This document shows, piece by piece, positions 52,080 to 60,776 of a stretch of 64,000 bases of DNA. The stretch is from UBA5448 sp045536965 (lineage in GTDB: Bacteria > Bacillota > Clostridia > Oscillospirales > SIG627): positions 36,340-100,339 of the forward strand of contig JAZSON010000009.1 of NCBI GenBank assembly GCA_045536965.1, written 5' to 3'. Position numbers and translations under genes: made by a program. The notes below the pieces were generated by a model, which was not told the origin of the DNA, did not search any database, and saw only the letters and a list, made by a program, of their open reading frames with translations. The first letter of the stretch is position 1, and every line of letters starts with the position of its first letter.

Positions 52080-52108
52080 ATTATATCTTTTTTTCACCGA
52101 TAAGTCAA
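52080..52108 (-). promoter_or_regulatory. Promoter of the DUF1700-DUF4097 pair
   Basis: Minus-strand TTGACT (52108-52103), 17-base spacer, perfect TATAAT (52085-52080), 24 bases before the GTG start. Confidence 0.75.
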
Positions 52109-52191
52109 TTACAAAATATGTTTTTATGAAAAATTAACGAAAATAAAGCCGAAAACAGCATGTAAATTTCTTCTGATTTTAACGCAAATTC

Positions 52192-52220
52192 TTGACATCT
52201 CGGTCATTTTGTGTTATACT
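52192..52220 (+). promoter_or_regulatory. Promoter of the amidohydrolase-gnd-larA group
   Basis: TTGACA (52192-52197), 17-base spacer, TATACT (52215-52220). A short inverted repeat TACTTTGCAAAGTA (52217-52230) overlaps the -10 and the likely start point and could be an operator. Confidence 0.72.
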
Positions 52221-52294
52221 TTGCAAAGTATGTAAAATAAGTATTTACTGTGTAATCATAGTAATCATAATACAAAGAAGGATGGTGCTCTCAA

Positions 52295-53167
52295 ATGATC
52301 ATAGATTGTCATAATCACGCTGATTGGTGCGGCTACAATTTAAAACGCACAATCGAAAACATGGATCAATACAACATTGATAAAACTTGGATCTTAACCT
52401 GGGAATGCCCTGCCACAGAATTCAGCCCCTCCTATTTGCAGCGAGTCAACATGGATTCCTACTATAACAAAGGACCCATTTGCTTTGAGCGCTGTCTCCA
52501 TTATGCCGAAACTTATCCCGATCGCTTTGTCCTCGGTTATGCTTGCGATCCCCGTCGTCCCGATGCAATCGACAACTTGAACACCGCCATCACCCATTAC
52601 GGCGTCAAGGTGTACGGTGAATTAAAAATCCGCATGATGCTCGACGATTGGGATGCCATTCGTATGTATCGTTTTTGCGGTGAAAAAGGTCTCCCCGTCA
52701 CCGTTCACATTGACTACGAATTTTCCACCGGCAGCAAATATCCCCGTCCCAACTATTGGTATGGCGGCGGTATCGATGCTTTCGAGCGCGCCATTGCCAA
52801 ATGCCCCGAAACCAACTTCCTCGGACATGCCCCCGGTTTTTGGACCCACATTTCAGGTGACGACTTCTACCTCAAGGGTGCATATCCGAAAGATCTTCCC
52901 GTTCAACCCGGTGGTGAACTGATCCGCATGCTCGATAAATATCCCAATCTCTATTGCGACTTATCGGCAGGTTCGGGCCTCTGCGCACTGACCCGTGATC
53001 CCAAATTTGCGCGCACCTTCTTAATCGAATATGCCGATCGTATTCTGTACGGCCGCGATTATTTTGATAATGAGCACCAAATCTTTATAAACAGCCTTAA
53101 CCTTCCACAAGACGTTCTTGACAAAATTTACTACAAGAACGCCCTCAAACTTACCCACGAAATATAA
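52295..53167 (+). CDS. Amidohydrolase-2-family protein
   Basis: 290-residue TIM-barrel hydrolase. Metal site HxH variant in MIIDCHNHADWCG, then PVTVHIDYE, FLGHAPGFWTHISG and the terminal Asp in RILYGRDYFDN. The family includes decarboxylases and lactonases for aromatic or sugar acids. It is the first gene before gnd and the LarA homologue, so a sugar lactone or acid is a sensible guess. AAGAAGGATGG precedes the ATG. Highly biased codons (CCC, GGT, GTC) suggest good expression. Confidence 0.82.
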   Translation: MIIDCHNHADWCGYNLKRTIENMDQYNIDKTWILTWECPATEFSPSYLQRVNMDSYYNKGPICFERCLHYAETYPDRFVLGYACDPRRPDAIDNLNTAITHYGVKVYGELKIRMMLDDWDAIRMYRFCGEKGLPVTVHIDYEFSTGSKYPRPNYWYGGGIDAFERAIAKCPETNFLGHAPGFWTHISGDDFYLKGAYPKDLPVQPGGELIRMLDKYPNLYCDLSAGSGLCALTRDPKFARTFLIEYADRILYGRDYFDNEHQIFINSLNLPQDVLDKIYYKNALKLTHEI

Positions 53168-53200
53168 AATAATATTTACATAAAAGAAAGGACACACATC

Positions 53201-54652
53201 ATGAAAAAAGCAGATATCGGTCTCGTAGGTCTCGCCGTTATGGGCGAAAATTTGGTTATGAACATGGAAAGCAAGGGTTTTACCGTTGCTGTTTATAACC
53301 GCACTACCGAAAAGGTAAAAAGTTTTGTCGAAGGCAGAGCCAAAGGCAAAAACATCATCCCCGCATACACCTTGGAAGAACTCGCTTCCAACCTTGCAAA
53401 ACCCCGCAAAGTTATGATGATGGTCAAAGCAGGCAAACCTGTTGACGACTTCATCGAATCTCTCTTGGCTGTTCTCGAACCCGGCGACATTATCATCGAC
53501 GGCGGTAACTCCCACTTCCCCGATACCATTCGCAGAACCGAATATGTTGAAAGCAAAGGTCTTCTTTACATCGGCACCGGTGTTTCGGGCGGTGAAGAAG
53601 GCGCTCTCAAAGGCCCCAGCATGATGCCCGGTGGTTCCCCCGATGCATGGCCGCATGTTAAACCCATCCTCCAAGCCATCTGCGCCAAAGTGGAAGATGG
53701 TTCTCCCTGCTGTGATTGGGTCGGCGAAAACGGTGCAGGCCACTTTGTAAAAATGGTTCACAACGGCATCGAATACGGCGATATGCAGCTCATCTGCGAA
53801 GCTTACCATTTGATGCGCGACTACCTTGGCATGACCCCCGATGAAATGAATGCCGTTTTTGCCGAATGGAACAAAGGCGAACTCGACAGCTATCTCATTG
53901 AAATCACCCGCGACATTCTCGCATACAAAGACACCGATGGTCAGCCCATCGTTGACAAAATTCTCGACACCGCCGGCCAAAAGGGCACAGGTAAATGGAC
54001 AGGTATTGCCGCATTGGACGAAGGCGTTGCTCTGACTCTCATCGGCGAAGCCGTATTCTCTCGTTGCCTTTCCGCCATTAAAGAAGAACGCGTTGCCGCT
54101 TCCAAGGTTCTTTCGGGTCCCAAACCCAAATTTGAAGGCGATCGCGCCGCATTCCTCGAAGATATCCGCAAAGCTCTCTACGCTTCCAAGATCGTTTCCT
54201 ACGCTCAGGGCTACACCTTGATGAGAGCCGCCGCCAAGACCTACGGCTGGAATCTCAACTACGGCGGCATCGCCCTTATGTGGAGAGGCGGCTGTATCAT
54301 CCGCAGCGTATTCCTCGGCAAGATCAAAGAAGCATTTGACAACAACCCTGCTCTCACTAACCTCTTGCTCGACGATTTCTTCAAGAACATCATCGACAAT
54401 TCTCAGGATAGCTGGAGACGCGTATGCGCCGCTGCCATCATCAACGGCATTCCCACCCCTGCTTTCACCACCGCTTTGAACTACTACGACGGCTATCGTT
54501 GTGAAAAACTTCCCGCCAACCTTCTCCAAGCACAAAGAGACTACTTCGGTGCTCACACCTACGAAAGACTCGACCACGCTCGCGGTGAATTTTTCCACAC
54601 CAACTGGACCGGTCACGGCGGTGACACAGCAGCAACCAACTACGTTGTTTAA
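53201..54652 (+). CDS. gnd: 6-phosphogluconate dehydrogenase (decarboxylating)
   Basis: 483 residues, the long tetramer-forming type. N-terminal dinucleotide motif VGLAVMGENLVMNMESKGF, substrate loop GVSGGEEGALKGPSMMPGG, catalytic Lys and Asn in HFVKMVHNGIEYGDMQ, and C-terminal QAQRDYFGAHTYERLD. It oxidises 6-phosphogluconate to ribulose 5-phosphate and CO2 with NADP. The usual partners zwf and pgl are not adjacent; instead it stands between an amidohydrolase and a LarA homologue, hinting at gluconate entry rather than the full oxidative pentose pathway. Confidence 0.96.
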   Translation: MKKADIGLVGLAVMGENLVMNMESKGFTVAVYNRTTEKVKSFVEGRAKGKNIIPAYTLEELASNLAKPRKVMMMVKAGKPVDDFIESLLAVLEPGDIIIDGGNSHFPDTIRRTEYVESKGLLYIGTGVSGGEEGALKGPSMMPGGSPDAWPHVKPILQAICAKVEDGSPCCDWVGENGAGHFVKMVHNGIEYGDMQLICEAYHLMRDYLGMTPDEMNAVFAEWNKGELDSYLIEITRDILAYKDTDGQPIVDKILDTAGQKGTGKWTGIAALDEGVALTLIGEAVFSRCLSAIKEERVAASKVLSGPKPKFEGDRAAFLEDIRKALYASKIVSYAQGYTLMRAAAKTYGWNLNYGGIALMWRGGCIIRSVFLGKIKEAFDNNPALTNLLLDDFFKNIIDNSQDSWRRVCAAAIINGIPTPAFTTALNYYDGYRCEKLPANLLQAQRDYFGAHTYERLDHARGEFFHTNWTGHGGDTAATNYVV

Positions 54653-54667
54653 TTGTGAGGATTCATT

Positions 54668-55942
54668 ATGAAGAGTTACGAAATTTATGGCGATAAACCA
54701 ACAGGTATCGATTACGAAACACTTTTCGATACCATTCGCGATGGCTTAGCCGCCGATAGAGGCAGAATCCGCAAACTCCTGATCCTGCCCCCCGATTTTA
54801 CCCGCTACCATTCGTTTGCAGGTCAGATCACCAACTGTATCTATCACTATATGAAGGATACCTGTCATATCGACATTCTGCCCGCACTCGGCACGCATGT
54901 CGCTATGACCGAATCAGAACTTACTGAAATGTTCGGCGATATTCCTTTGGACGCTTTCATTGTTCACAACTGGCGTACCGACGTTGTTAAACTCGGTACC
55001 GTCAGCGGAGCCTTTGTCAGCGAAGTTTCCGAAGGTCTCGTCACCGATCCGATCGACGTCGAAGTCAACAAACTGCTGATGGATCCTTCTTACGATTTGA
55101 TCCTTTCCATCGGTCAAGTCGTTCCTCACGAAGTTGTTGGCATGGCAAACCGCAACAAAAATATTTTCGTCGGTTGCGGCGGTTCTTCCATGATCAATGC
55201 CTCTCACATGCTGGGTGCTTTCTTCGGCATGGAGCGTATCATGGGCAAAGACCACTCCCCTGTTCGCAAGGTTTTCGACTACGCCGAAGCAAACTTCATT
55301 CCCAAAATCCGCCTTTCCTACATCTTAACGGTTAACACCGTTGTGGATGGTAAAATCGCGGTACACGGTTTATTCGCCGGCAGAGAAAGAACCTATTTTG
55401 AACATGCTGTGGCATTGAGTCAAGAGAAAAACCTCACCTTCGTTGATAAGCCCTTTAAGAAAGTGGTTGTCAACCTCGACGAGAAAGAATTTAAATCCAC
55501 TTGGCTGGGTAATAAAGCAATCTACCGTACCCGTATGGCCATTGCCGACGGCGGTGAATTGATCGTATTGGCAGGCGGTGCCGATAAATTCGGCGAAGAT
55601 CCCGCCATCGATACCTTGATCCGTAAATACGGATACTGCGGTCGTGTTAATGTACTGAAGCTCTGCAAAGAAAACGACGATCTCCGTGGCAACCTTTCTG
55701 CAGCCGCCCACTTGATCCACGGTTCTTCCGATGAAAGATTCAGCATTACCTACTGCACACGTTATCTCACCGAAGAAGAGGTCAAAGGTGCGCACTTCAA
55801 CTATATGCCCTACGACGAAGCTATCAAGAAGTACAACCCCGAAACCTTGCAAGATGGCTACAACACACTGCCCGATGGTGAGGAAATCTACTACATTTCT
55901 AATCCCGCGCTTGGCTTGTGGGCAGACAGAGCAAAATTCTAA
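54668..55942 (+). CDS. LarA-family (nickel-pincer) hydroxyacid racemase/epimerase homologue
   Basis: 424 residues. LarA landmarks are present: PPDFTRYHS (D-x-T-R), ALGTHVAMTESE (His equivalent to H108), then VPHEVVGMANRNK, in which the Lys follows the His by exactly 10 residues as K184 follows H174 in lactate racemase. A further His in INASHML stands 26 residues after the first, as H200. Thus all catalytic positions appear intact. LarA uses a nickel-pincer nucleotide made by LarB, LarC and LarE, none of which is in this window. The neighbour gnd suggests a sugar-acid substrate, for example gluconate epimerisation, rather than lactate. Confidence 0.82.
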   Translation: MKSYEIYGDKPTGIDYETLFDTIRDGLAADRGRIRKLLILPPDFTRYHSFAGQITNCIYHYMKDTCHIDILPALGTHVAMTESELTEMFGDIPLDAFIVHNWRTDVVKLGTVSGAFVSEVSEGLVTDPIDVEVNKLLMDPSYDLILSIGQVVPHEVVGMANRNKNIFVGCGGSSMINASHMLGAFFGMERIMGKDHSPVRKVFDYAEANFIPKIRLSYILTVNTVVDGKIAVHGLFAGRERTYFEHAVALSQEKNLTFVDKPFKKVVVNLDEKEFKSTWLGNKAIYRTRMAIADGGELIVLAGGADKFGEDPAIDTLIRKYGYCGRVNVLKLCKENDDLRGNLSAAAHLIHGSSDERFSITYCTRYLTEEEVKGAHFNYMPYDEAIKKYNPETLQDGYNTLPDGEEIYYISNPALGLWADRAKF

Positions 55943-55958
55943 ACCCTTTAAATCAAAT

Positions 55959-55991
55959 AGGGATGAGCTTATTAGGCTCATCCCTATTTTC
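55959..55991. terminator. Terminator between larA-like and SGNH genes
   Basis: AGGGATGAGC (55959-55968) pairs with GCTCATCCCT (55976-55985) around a 7-base loop, then ATTTTC. It serves the plus-strand group. Confidence 0.8.
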
Positions 55992-56009
55992 ATTTAATTT
56001 CATATGATT

Positions 56010-57041
56010 CTATTTGCATTTACCTTTGCTTGAGAAAACCGCCAGAATCAAAACGGCTGCAATGGAAACCGTACACAATAAATAAATGGCTATATTTTGA
56101 GAGTCCAATGTGTCACTATTTTCATCTTTTGGATTTTGCTCGTCAGGTTGTTTGGTTGGTGCAGATTCAGATGGAGGCGGCATCTCATCCGTTTCATCCA
56201 TATCCTCCTGTGTTTCATCCTGCGGTATCTTTAAAAAAGGCCCCAAACCATCTTCCTCGGCAACTCCCATATTCATCAAAACCTGCCACATCACATCGGA
56301 AATGGCAAGATGCCCCAATGGCGTGGGATGCGGATCAATGATAAGAGGATCGGGAATAGCATTTACAAATGAATGATCGGCAGATTGGGAAAAAGAGGCA
56401 TATACATCACACAATTCGATAAAAGCATTTTCACTTGCAATCAAACGAATCGTTTGATTTAACCGTTCGATCTGGCTATCAACAAAATCTGAAAATACAA
56501 CCCCGCCCGCCACAACATTTGTAAAAGCAGCGTAGGGATTATATATTGTTTGAAGGATCAATTTAGCTCGAGGTGCTTTTTTGACTATATTTGAAACGAT
56601 TTTCGGCAAATTACTCGAAAGTGTCACCACACCGTCATCAGCAATCGCCTGAAGTTTGGAAGGGTCCCCCTGCACAAACAAAAAGAATGCTTCAAAATTC
56701 AATTTGGAAAGAAAATCATTTCCACCGATAGAAAGGGTGATGATATCGGCTTGAGAAAGAGCATTGTCGTACGCACCGCTTTCTAAGCGAGAAAGAATCC
56801 CTTCACTTGTAACGCCATCTTGACTCAAATAAATACCAATCGCATCAAGTCGCTTGGAAATCAAAACGGGATATGCAGCATTCTTATCCGTTAGCCCGTA
56901 CCCATTTGGAATGCTATCCCCCAAAGACACTAAAACAACAGGGGTATCAGCCAATGAATAAACAGGGAGGTTTAAAATGAATAGCAGGAAACATATAAAA
57001 CCTGCGAATATCCGACGGAGTAAAATTTGTTTTTTCGTCAT
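56010..57041 (-). CDS. Surface-anchored SGNH/GDSL hydrolase
   Basis: 343 residues. Signal peptide (~1-30), then the SGNH domain: block I VVLVSLGDSIPNGYGL with the Ser nucleophile, block III ITLSIGGNDFL, and block V IIDPHPTPLGHLAIS with Asp and His. A Pro/Glu/Asp-rich linker (~265-310) precedes a single membrane helix (IAIYLLCTVSIAAVLILAVF) and a basic end. It is probably an esterase or deacetylase acting on cell-wall or dietary polysaccharide outside the cell. It is the last gene of the tight minus-strand row starting with the DUF5685 gene, one base after the AEC transporter. Confidence 0.85.
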   Translation of the reverse strand: MTKKQILLRRIFAGFICFLLFILNLPVYSLADTPVVLVSLGDSIPNGYGLTDKNAAYPVLISKRLDAIGIYLSQDGVTSEGILSRLESGAYDNALSQADIITLSIGGNDFLSKLNFEAFFLFVQGDPSKLQAIADDGVVTLSSNLPKIVSNIVKKAPRAKLILQTIYNPYAAFTNVVAGGVVFSDFVDSQIERLNQTIRLIASENAFIELCDVYASFSQSADHSFVNAIPDPLIIDPHPTPLGHLAISDVMWQVLMNMGVAEEDGLGPFLKIPQDETQEDMDETDEMPPPSESAPTKQPDEQNPKDENSDTLDSQNIAIYLLCTVSIAAVLILAVFSSKGKCK

Positions 57042-57042
57042 G

Positions 57043-57999
57043 TCAAATCAACCCAACAGAACGCAGGAAAAACGCACCTAAAAAGAGTGTAAACATAGAA
57101 AGAAGTGTGGATAACACAACAATTTGTCCCGCAAGTTCACGATTAGAGCCCATACCCGCCGCCATGGAATAACTGGAAACCGAAGTCGGCCCTGCAAATA
57201 CAACGAATATCATGCCAAGCTCGATTCCGCGAAAACCGCATAGGACACCCGCACCGATGACCAACGACGGTAAAAAGACCGTCTTTATCAACGAAGCAGA
57301 TAGAGCCATTCCCAACTTACCCGCTAAATTGGAAAACTCAAAAGTAGCTCCCAAACTCATTAAAGCAAGGGGCATGGTTAGATCGGCGCAATAATCAATC
57401 ACCGTCATAACCGACACGGGTATGGAAACAGAAAAATGTTTAAACAGCGCGCCTGCAACCATAGCTATAATCAATGGATTGGTCACAATCCCTTTGAGGA
57501 TCTTTATAAACACACCAAACAAATTCCTTTTTTCGCCGGGCGCATTCACAGTCAATATCAAAATAGCTAAAATATTATATACAGGTATCAAAAACGGCAT
57601 AATTAAAGCCGCCGTTTGATAACCGAGATTCCCGAACAAATTTCCTGCAAGGGGCAAACCGATGATAGAATAATTAGACCGCACACAGCCTTGGCAAAAT
57701 GCGCCGCGATCGGTTCTTTGACGTACCATAAGGGGTCCAAGCGCCAAAAGCAACAAAAAAGCAATGGCCGCTGCAATACAAATAAACAAAAGCAAATCTG
57801 TATTCCAAACATCGCCAAAATCAGCTTCCATCATTTGTTTAAACAAAAGAAGAGGGAGAGCAACGCGAAAAACCAGTTTATCGCAAGTGAGGAAAAAATC
57901 TTTTTTTAAGAAGCCGATCGCACGAAAAAAATAACCGACAACCATCATGAGTAAAATCGGCAATACCGCAAAAAAACCGAACTTTAGATTTTCCAGCAT
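57043..57999 (-). CDS. AEC-family transporter
   Basis: 318 residues with about ten hydrophobic helices, five in each half, as in auxin-efflux-carrier-type permeases: FFAVLPILLMMVVGYFFRAIGFLKKDFF, VFRVALPLLLFKQM, the NYSIIGLPLAGNLFG motif, NPLIIAMVAGALFK, LTMPLALMSLGATFEF and AGPTSVSSYSMAAGMG. Bacterial members export or import malate and other carboxylates. Ten bases after the preceding membrane protein gene, so co-transcribed. Confidence 0.85.
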   Translation of the reverse strand: MLENLKFGFFAVLPILLMMVVGYFFRAIGFLKKDFFLTCDKLVFRVALPLLLFKQMMEADFGDVWNTDLLLFICIAAAIAFLLLLALGPLMVRQRTDRGAFCQGCVRSNYSIIGLPLAGNLFGNLGYQTAALIMPFLIPVYNILAILILTVNAPGEKRNLFGVFIKILKGIVTNPLIIAMVAGALFKHFSVSIPVSVMTVIDYCADLTMPLALMSLGATFEFSNLAGKLGMALSASLIKTVFLPSLVIGAGVLCGFRGIELGMIFVVFAGPTSVSSYSMAAGMGSNRELAGQIVVLSTLLSMFTLFLGAFFLRSVGLI

Positions 58000-58008
58000 C
58001 GTTTCACC

Positions 58009-58518
58009 TCATAATTTTCCAAAGCGGTTACGAATCTTGAAAATATACACTGTGATCAAACGGGAAAGCGCATAATCATAAACCAAAAATACAACATTGG
58101 CCATAGCAATCAAAACGATGTTCAGAGTGTCATTGGGCATTTCGATCATGAGAACAAATAGCGTGGAAAGGGCATATAACACAAGCGCAACATTGAATAC
58201 CGCAAGCTTCAAAACAATGGAAAGCGGCATTTTCACCCGTTCCAAAAAACGCTTCACAATCGGGTACCACCCCCCGAAACAGATATACATGAAAGCGGGT
58301 AATTTCGAGGGCAGAAAAATGACCGAAAGAAGCGAAACGGCAACAAAGGTCGTAACAGAAGCGGTTGTGCCGAATTCAATCTGCATAAAAACAATGCCGA
58401 GCGAAACGACAACGACCGCCGAAACGTCCATCACTTCGATATAAGAAGCAATCAGCAGAATCACCAAACTGAGCGCGGAAATAATGCCGCCGTAGGCAAC
58501 TTTTTTTGTGTTTTTCAT
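58009..58518 (-). CDS. Small integral membrane protein, ECF S-component-like
   Basis: 169 residues, five or six hydrophobic segments: VAYGGIISALSLVILLIASYI, AVVVVSLGIVFMQIEFG, SVTTFVAVSLLSVIFLPS, IVLKLAVFNVALVLYALSTLFVLMI and IVLIAMANVVFLVYDYALS. The opening KxxxYGGIISALSLVIL resembles the start of ECF-type substrate-binding components, but I cannot assign a substrate. It begins one base after the J-protein gene, so a link with the DUF5685/J pair is likely. Confidence 0.7.
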   Translation of the reverse strand: MKNTKKVAYGGIISALSLVILLIASYIEVMDVSAVVVVSLGIVFMQIEFGTTASVTTFVAVSLLSVIFLPSKLPAFMYICFGGWYPIVKRFLERVKMPLSIVLKLAVFNVALVLYALSTLFVLMIEMPNDTLNIVLIAMANVVFLVYDYALSRLITVYIFKIRNRFGKL

Positions 58519-58519
58519 A

Positions 58520-59098
58520 TCAGCAGCAAGCGATCAGGTCGCCACCCATACATTCACAGCAGCAATCGGCACAAAGAAGCGTGGAACACATGTTACACAT
58601 GGCATCCGATTGATTGTTGGCAGGTCTGTAACCACCGAATTGCGCTTGGTTATTGTACATCATCTGTCTCGCATTTGCATACTCACGGTTGGTGGGATCC
58701 ATACGACAAGCGTTCTCGAAATGCGTGGCCGCTTCGGAAAAATAGCCTCTTCTTTGTGTAATCACACCCTTTAAGAATTCCCACTCAGGCGTACGATCAG
58801 ACGCAGGAATGTGATCGAGGGTTGTTTCAGCTTCGCCTATCCGACCATTTTGAATCAAAGAACGAACGCGCATATATACACCGCGCGCATCCGTTCCGTT
58901 AGAACCCGAAGCTCGCATTTTTTGAATTTCATCGTATGCTTGGTTGATCTCTTGCATCTTTTCATTGGCTAAATCGGCAAGAGGATTGTCACCGTAATTG
59001 TCAGGATGATACTTTTTTGCAAGTTCTCGATAGGCTTTTTTAATTTCGGCATCACTTGCGCTGGAAGAGACGCCCAAAACACTGTAAGGATCTTTCAT
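58520..59098 (-). CDS. J-domain protein with TPR-like middle and Cys-rich tail
   Basis: 192 residues. Residues 1-65 are a J domain (DPYSVLGVSSSASDAEIKKAYRELAKKYHPDNYGD) with the HPD tripeptide that stimulates Hsp70. The middle has TPR-like helices (GRIGEAETTLDHIP, GYFSEAATHFENACRMDP). The last ~27 residues carry nine cysteines (MCNMCSTLLCADCCC..., ending ACC), suggesting metal or cluster binding. The start overlaps the DUF5685 gene as ATGA. In other Firmicutes J proteins and DUF5685 are also paired, pointing to one functional unit. Confidence 0.85.
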   Translation of the reverse strand: MKDPYSVLGVSSSASDAEIKKAYRELAKKYHPDNYGDNPLADLANEKMQEINQAYDEIQKMRASGSNGTDARGVYMRVRSLIQNGRIGEAETTLDHIPASDRTPEWEFLKGVITQRRGYFSEAATHFENACRMDPTNREYANARQMMYNNQAQFGGYRPANNQSDAMCNMCSTLLCADCCCECMGGDLIACC

Positions 59099-59991
59099 TT
59101 TTTCCCTTTCTTCTCACGCGACAAAACAATTTTCGTCATCGCGCCCAGCCCTTGGCTGCATATGTTTTCTAATATTGCATACGTTTGTCCCTGCGGTAAA
59201 TCGGCTATAATTTGCATCATCCGCGCCGAATATTGGGACATCACCATGTCGATAAACATTTTTTGTTCCAAAACCGCCTCGGGTGTCTTATACCGAAGAA
59301 GCAAGGGGTTATAGGAACCTGTCAAGACATCTTTTTCAAGATCGTCCACCGCATCCAACCAATAAATCAAACTACCGAGATCTTTCATGACCGATTGCAG
59401 TTTCTCGGCATCCTCACCATCAAACCCAAACGCCACCGCTTCCTTGAGCATCTCCCCGGAAAGCACGGCGGGAATATCGGGAGAATCCACAGCCGAACAT
59501 TCAGCTTCTTGTAAAGCGATCATTTTTTCTTCCGCGTTTTTACACACAGCCGACAATTTTCCGCTTTCATCCCTTTTGATACATCTTGCAAGGGCACGGT
59601 TTATACACTTGCGATACAAACGATAAACAATCATTTTATACCAAGCGCTATCCTTGTCAGCTATCTTATCATCGAGCGAAATTTTTGTCAAAACCAAAGC
59701 AGAAAGAGCGGTATCCGATAAAACCTTACAAGGCATAACCGTTACTTTGCGGCGGAATGGATTATAGGCACAGCGTCCGCTTTTAGGTTTGAATGTCTCC
59801 CCTGCTAAAGCGGCTCTCAATGCGGCCAAAAATACATAGTCGTAACTGATGGACATGGGGAGAAAATAGGAGATTTCCTTTTTCATCACCTTGCAAAGAC
59901 CGCAATAGATTGCTTTATACAGCATTAGGTCTTTGACTTTCAATTCACCCTCCAACGGGCGTACATAACCAAACACGACAGACTTCACCAC
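59095..59991 (-). CDS. DUF5685-family protein
   Basis: 298 residues, largely helical, no signal peptide. Family features are FGYVRPLEGELKVKD, YKAIYCGLCKVMKKEISYF with the CGLC pair, ISYDYVFLAALRAAL, GRCAYNPFRRK and YWLDAVDDLEKDVLTGSYNPLL. The last segment's DDxxxD arrangement recalls the Asp-rich motif of isoprenoid-synthase folds, but this is only a resemblance. Function unknown. It starts with two consecutive GTG codons and no clear ribosome site; TATACT at 60016-60011 is a possible -10 region. It heads a five-gene minus-strand row. Confidence 0.75.
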   Translation of the reverse strand: MVKSVVFGYVRPLEGELKVKDLMLYKAIYCGLCKVMKKEISYFLPMSISYDYVFLAALRAALAGETFKPKSGRCAYNPFRRKVTVMPCKVLSDTALSALVLTKISLDDKIADKDSAWYKMIVYRLYRKCINRALARCIKRDESGKLSAVCKNAEEKMIALQEAECSAVDSPDIPAVLSGEMLKEAVAFGFDGEDAEKLQSVMKDLGSLIYWLDAVDDLEKDVLTGSYNPLLLRYKTPEAVLEQKMFIDMVMSQYSARMMQIIADLPQGQTYAILENICSQGLGAMTKIVLSREKKGKK

Positions 59992-60078
59992 ACTACCGCT
60001 AATTTATTACAGTATACCACAACATAGAACAAAAAATATGAACAAACTGTAAACTGAAAGGGTTTGTTGATTTTTTTC

Positions 60079-60107
60079 TTGCATAGCGATACAAATTCAG
60101 TTATAAT
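60079..60107 (+). promoter_or_regulatory. Promoter of the CBM9-like pair
   Basis: TTGCAT (60079-60084), 17-base spacer, perfect TATAAT (60102-60107), 30 bases before the ATG. Confidence 0.7.
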
Positions 60108-60136
60108 GGAGTAAAGATAATAAAGGGAGTGAAACT

Positions 60137-60751
60137 ATGCCTCGCACATATCATGTCAAAATGCAGCCTGCAGCCGATGTTAAATTGGCAGAAAAAACAC
60201 CGATCGACAATACCGTTTGGGTCCATAATTATTGCCCTAAGTGCTCGGCGCAACTCGTTTACGATACCACCCGTGAGACATTTATCGTTTCTTTGCATTG
60301 CGATGAAAAGAACCCTCTTGTTCGTTATCATCAATTTAACGACCCTGTCTACACCGACAGTTGCCTTGAATGGTTCTGCGCTTTTGATCCCAATGAGGTC
60401 AACTACATCAACTTTGAGATGAATGCAGGCGGCGCGCTTTTGGCAGGCTTTGGTCACGACCGCCACGACCGCACGTCCATCAGCGATCTCATTCCCGCAG
60501 AAGAAATCCCCACTCCAAAAGTCGAGAGAACCGAACAGTCCTGGTCTGTTACCATGGAGATCGGCAAATCCACTCTTGAAAAGGTGTATGGCCACCCCCT
60601 TGAATTCAAATCGGGCATGACCCTCCGCGGCAACTTTTATAAATGCGGCGATGAAACCGAAATCGAACACTACGTCGTCTGGAATCTGATTGAACAGGAA
60701 ATCCCCGATTATCACGTTCCCCCGTTTTTCGGCAACTTCGTACTTTGTTAA
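60137..60751 (+). CDS. CBM9-like carbohydrate-binding protein, no signal peptide (copy 1)
   Basis: 204 residues made almost entirely of one family-9-like carbohydrate-binding module: TVWVHNYCPKCSAQLVYDTTRETFIVSLHCDEKNPLVRY, then NDPVYTDSCLEWFCAF, YINFEMNAGGALLAGFGHDRHDR and the C-terminal GMTLRGNFYKCGDETEIEHYVVWN. CBM9 modules bind sugar chain ends and are normally part of secreted xylanases, but here there is no export signal or attached enzyme. GGGAGTG precedes the ATG. The next gene is a tandem paralogue. Role unknown; an intracellular glycan-binding or degenerate enzyme role is possible. Confidence 0.8.
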   Translation: MPRTYHVKMQPAADVKLAEKTPIDNTVWVHNYCPKCSAQLVYDTTRETFIVSLHCDEKNPLVRYHQFNDPVYTDSCLEWFCAFDPNEVNYINFEMNAGGALLAGFGHDRHDRTSISDLIPAEEIPTPKVERTEQSWSVTMEIGKSTLEKVYGHPLEFKSGMTLRGNFYKCGDETEIEHYVVWNLIEQEIPDYHVPPFFGNFVLC

Positions 60752-60776
60752 TTTTATCGAGTGGGAATAAATCATA

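Noticed and set aside
53021..54616. 531-codon open frame on the minus strand opposite gnd
   Set aside because: An antisense shadow produced by the strong codon bias of gnd; no ribosome site, no recognisable domain, and gnd itself is certain.
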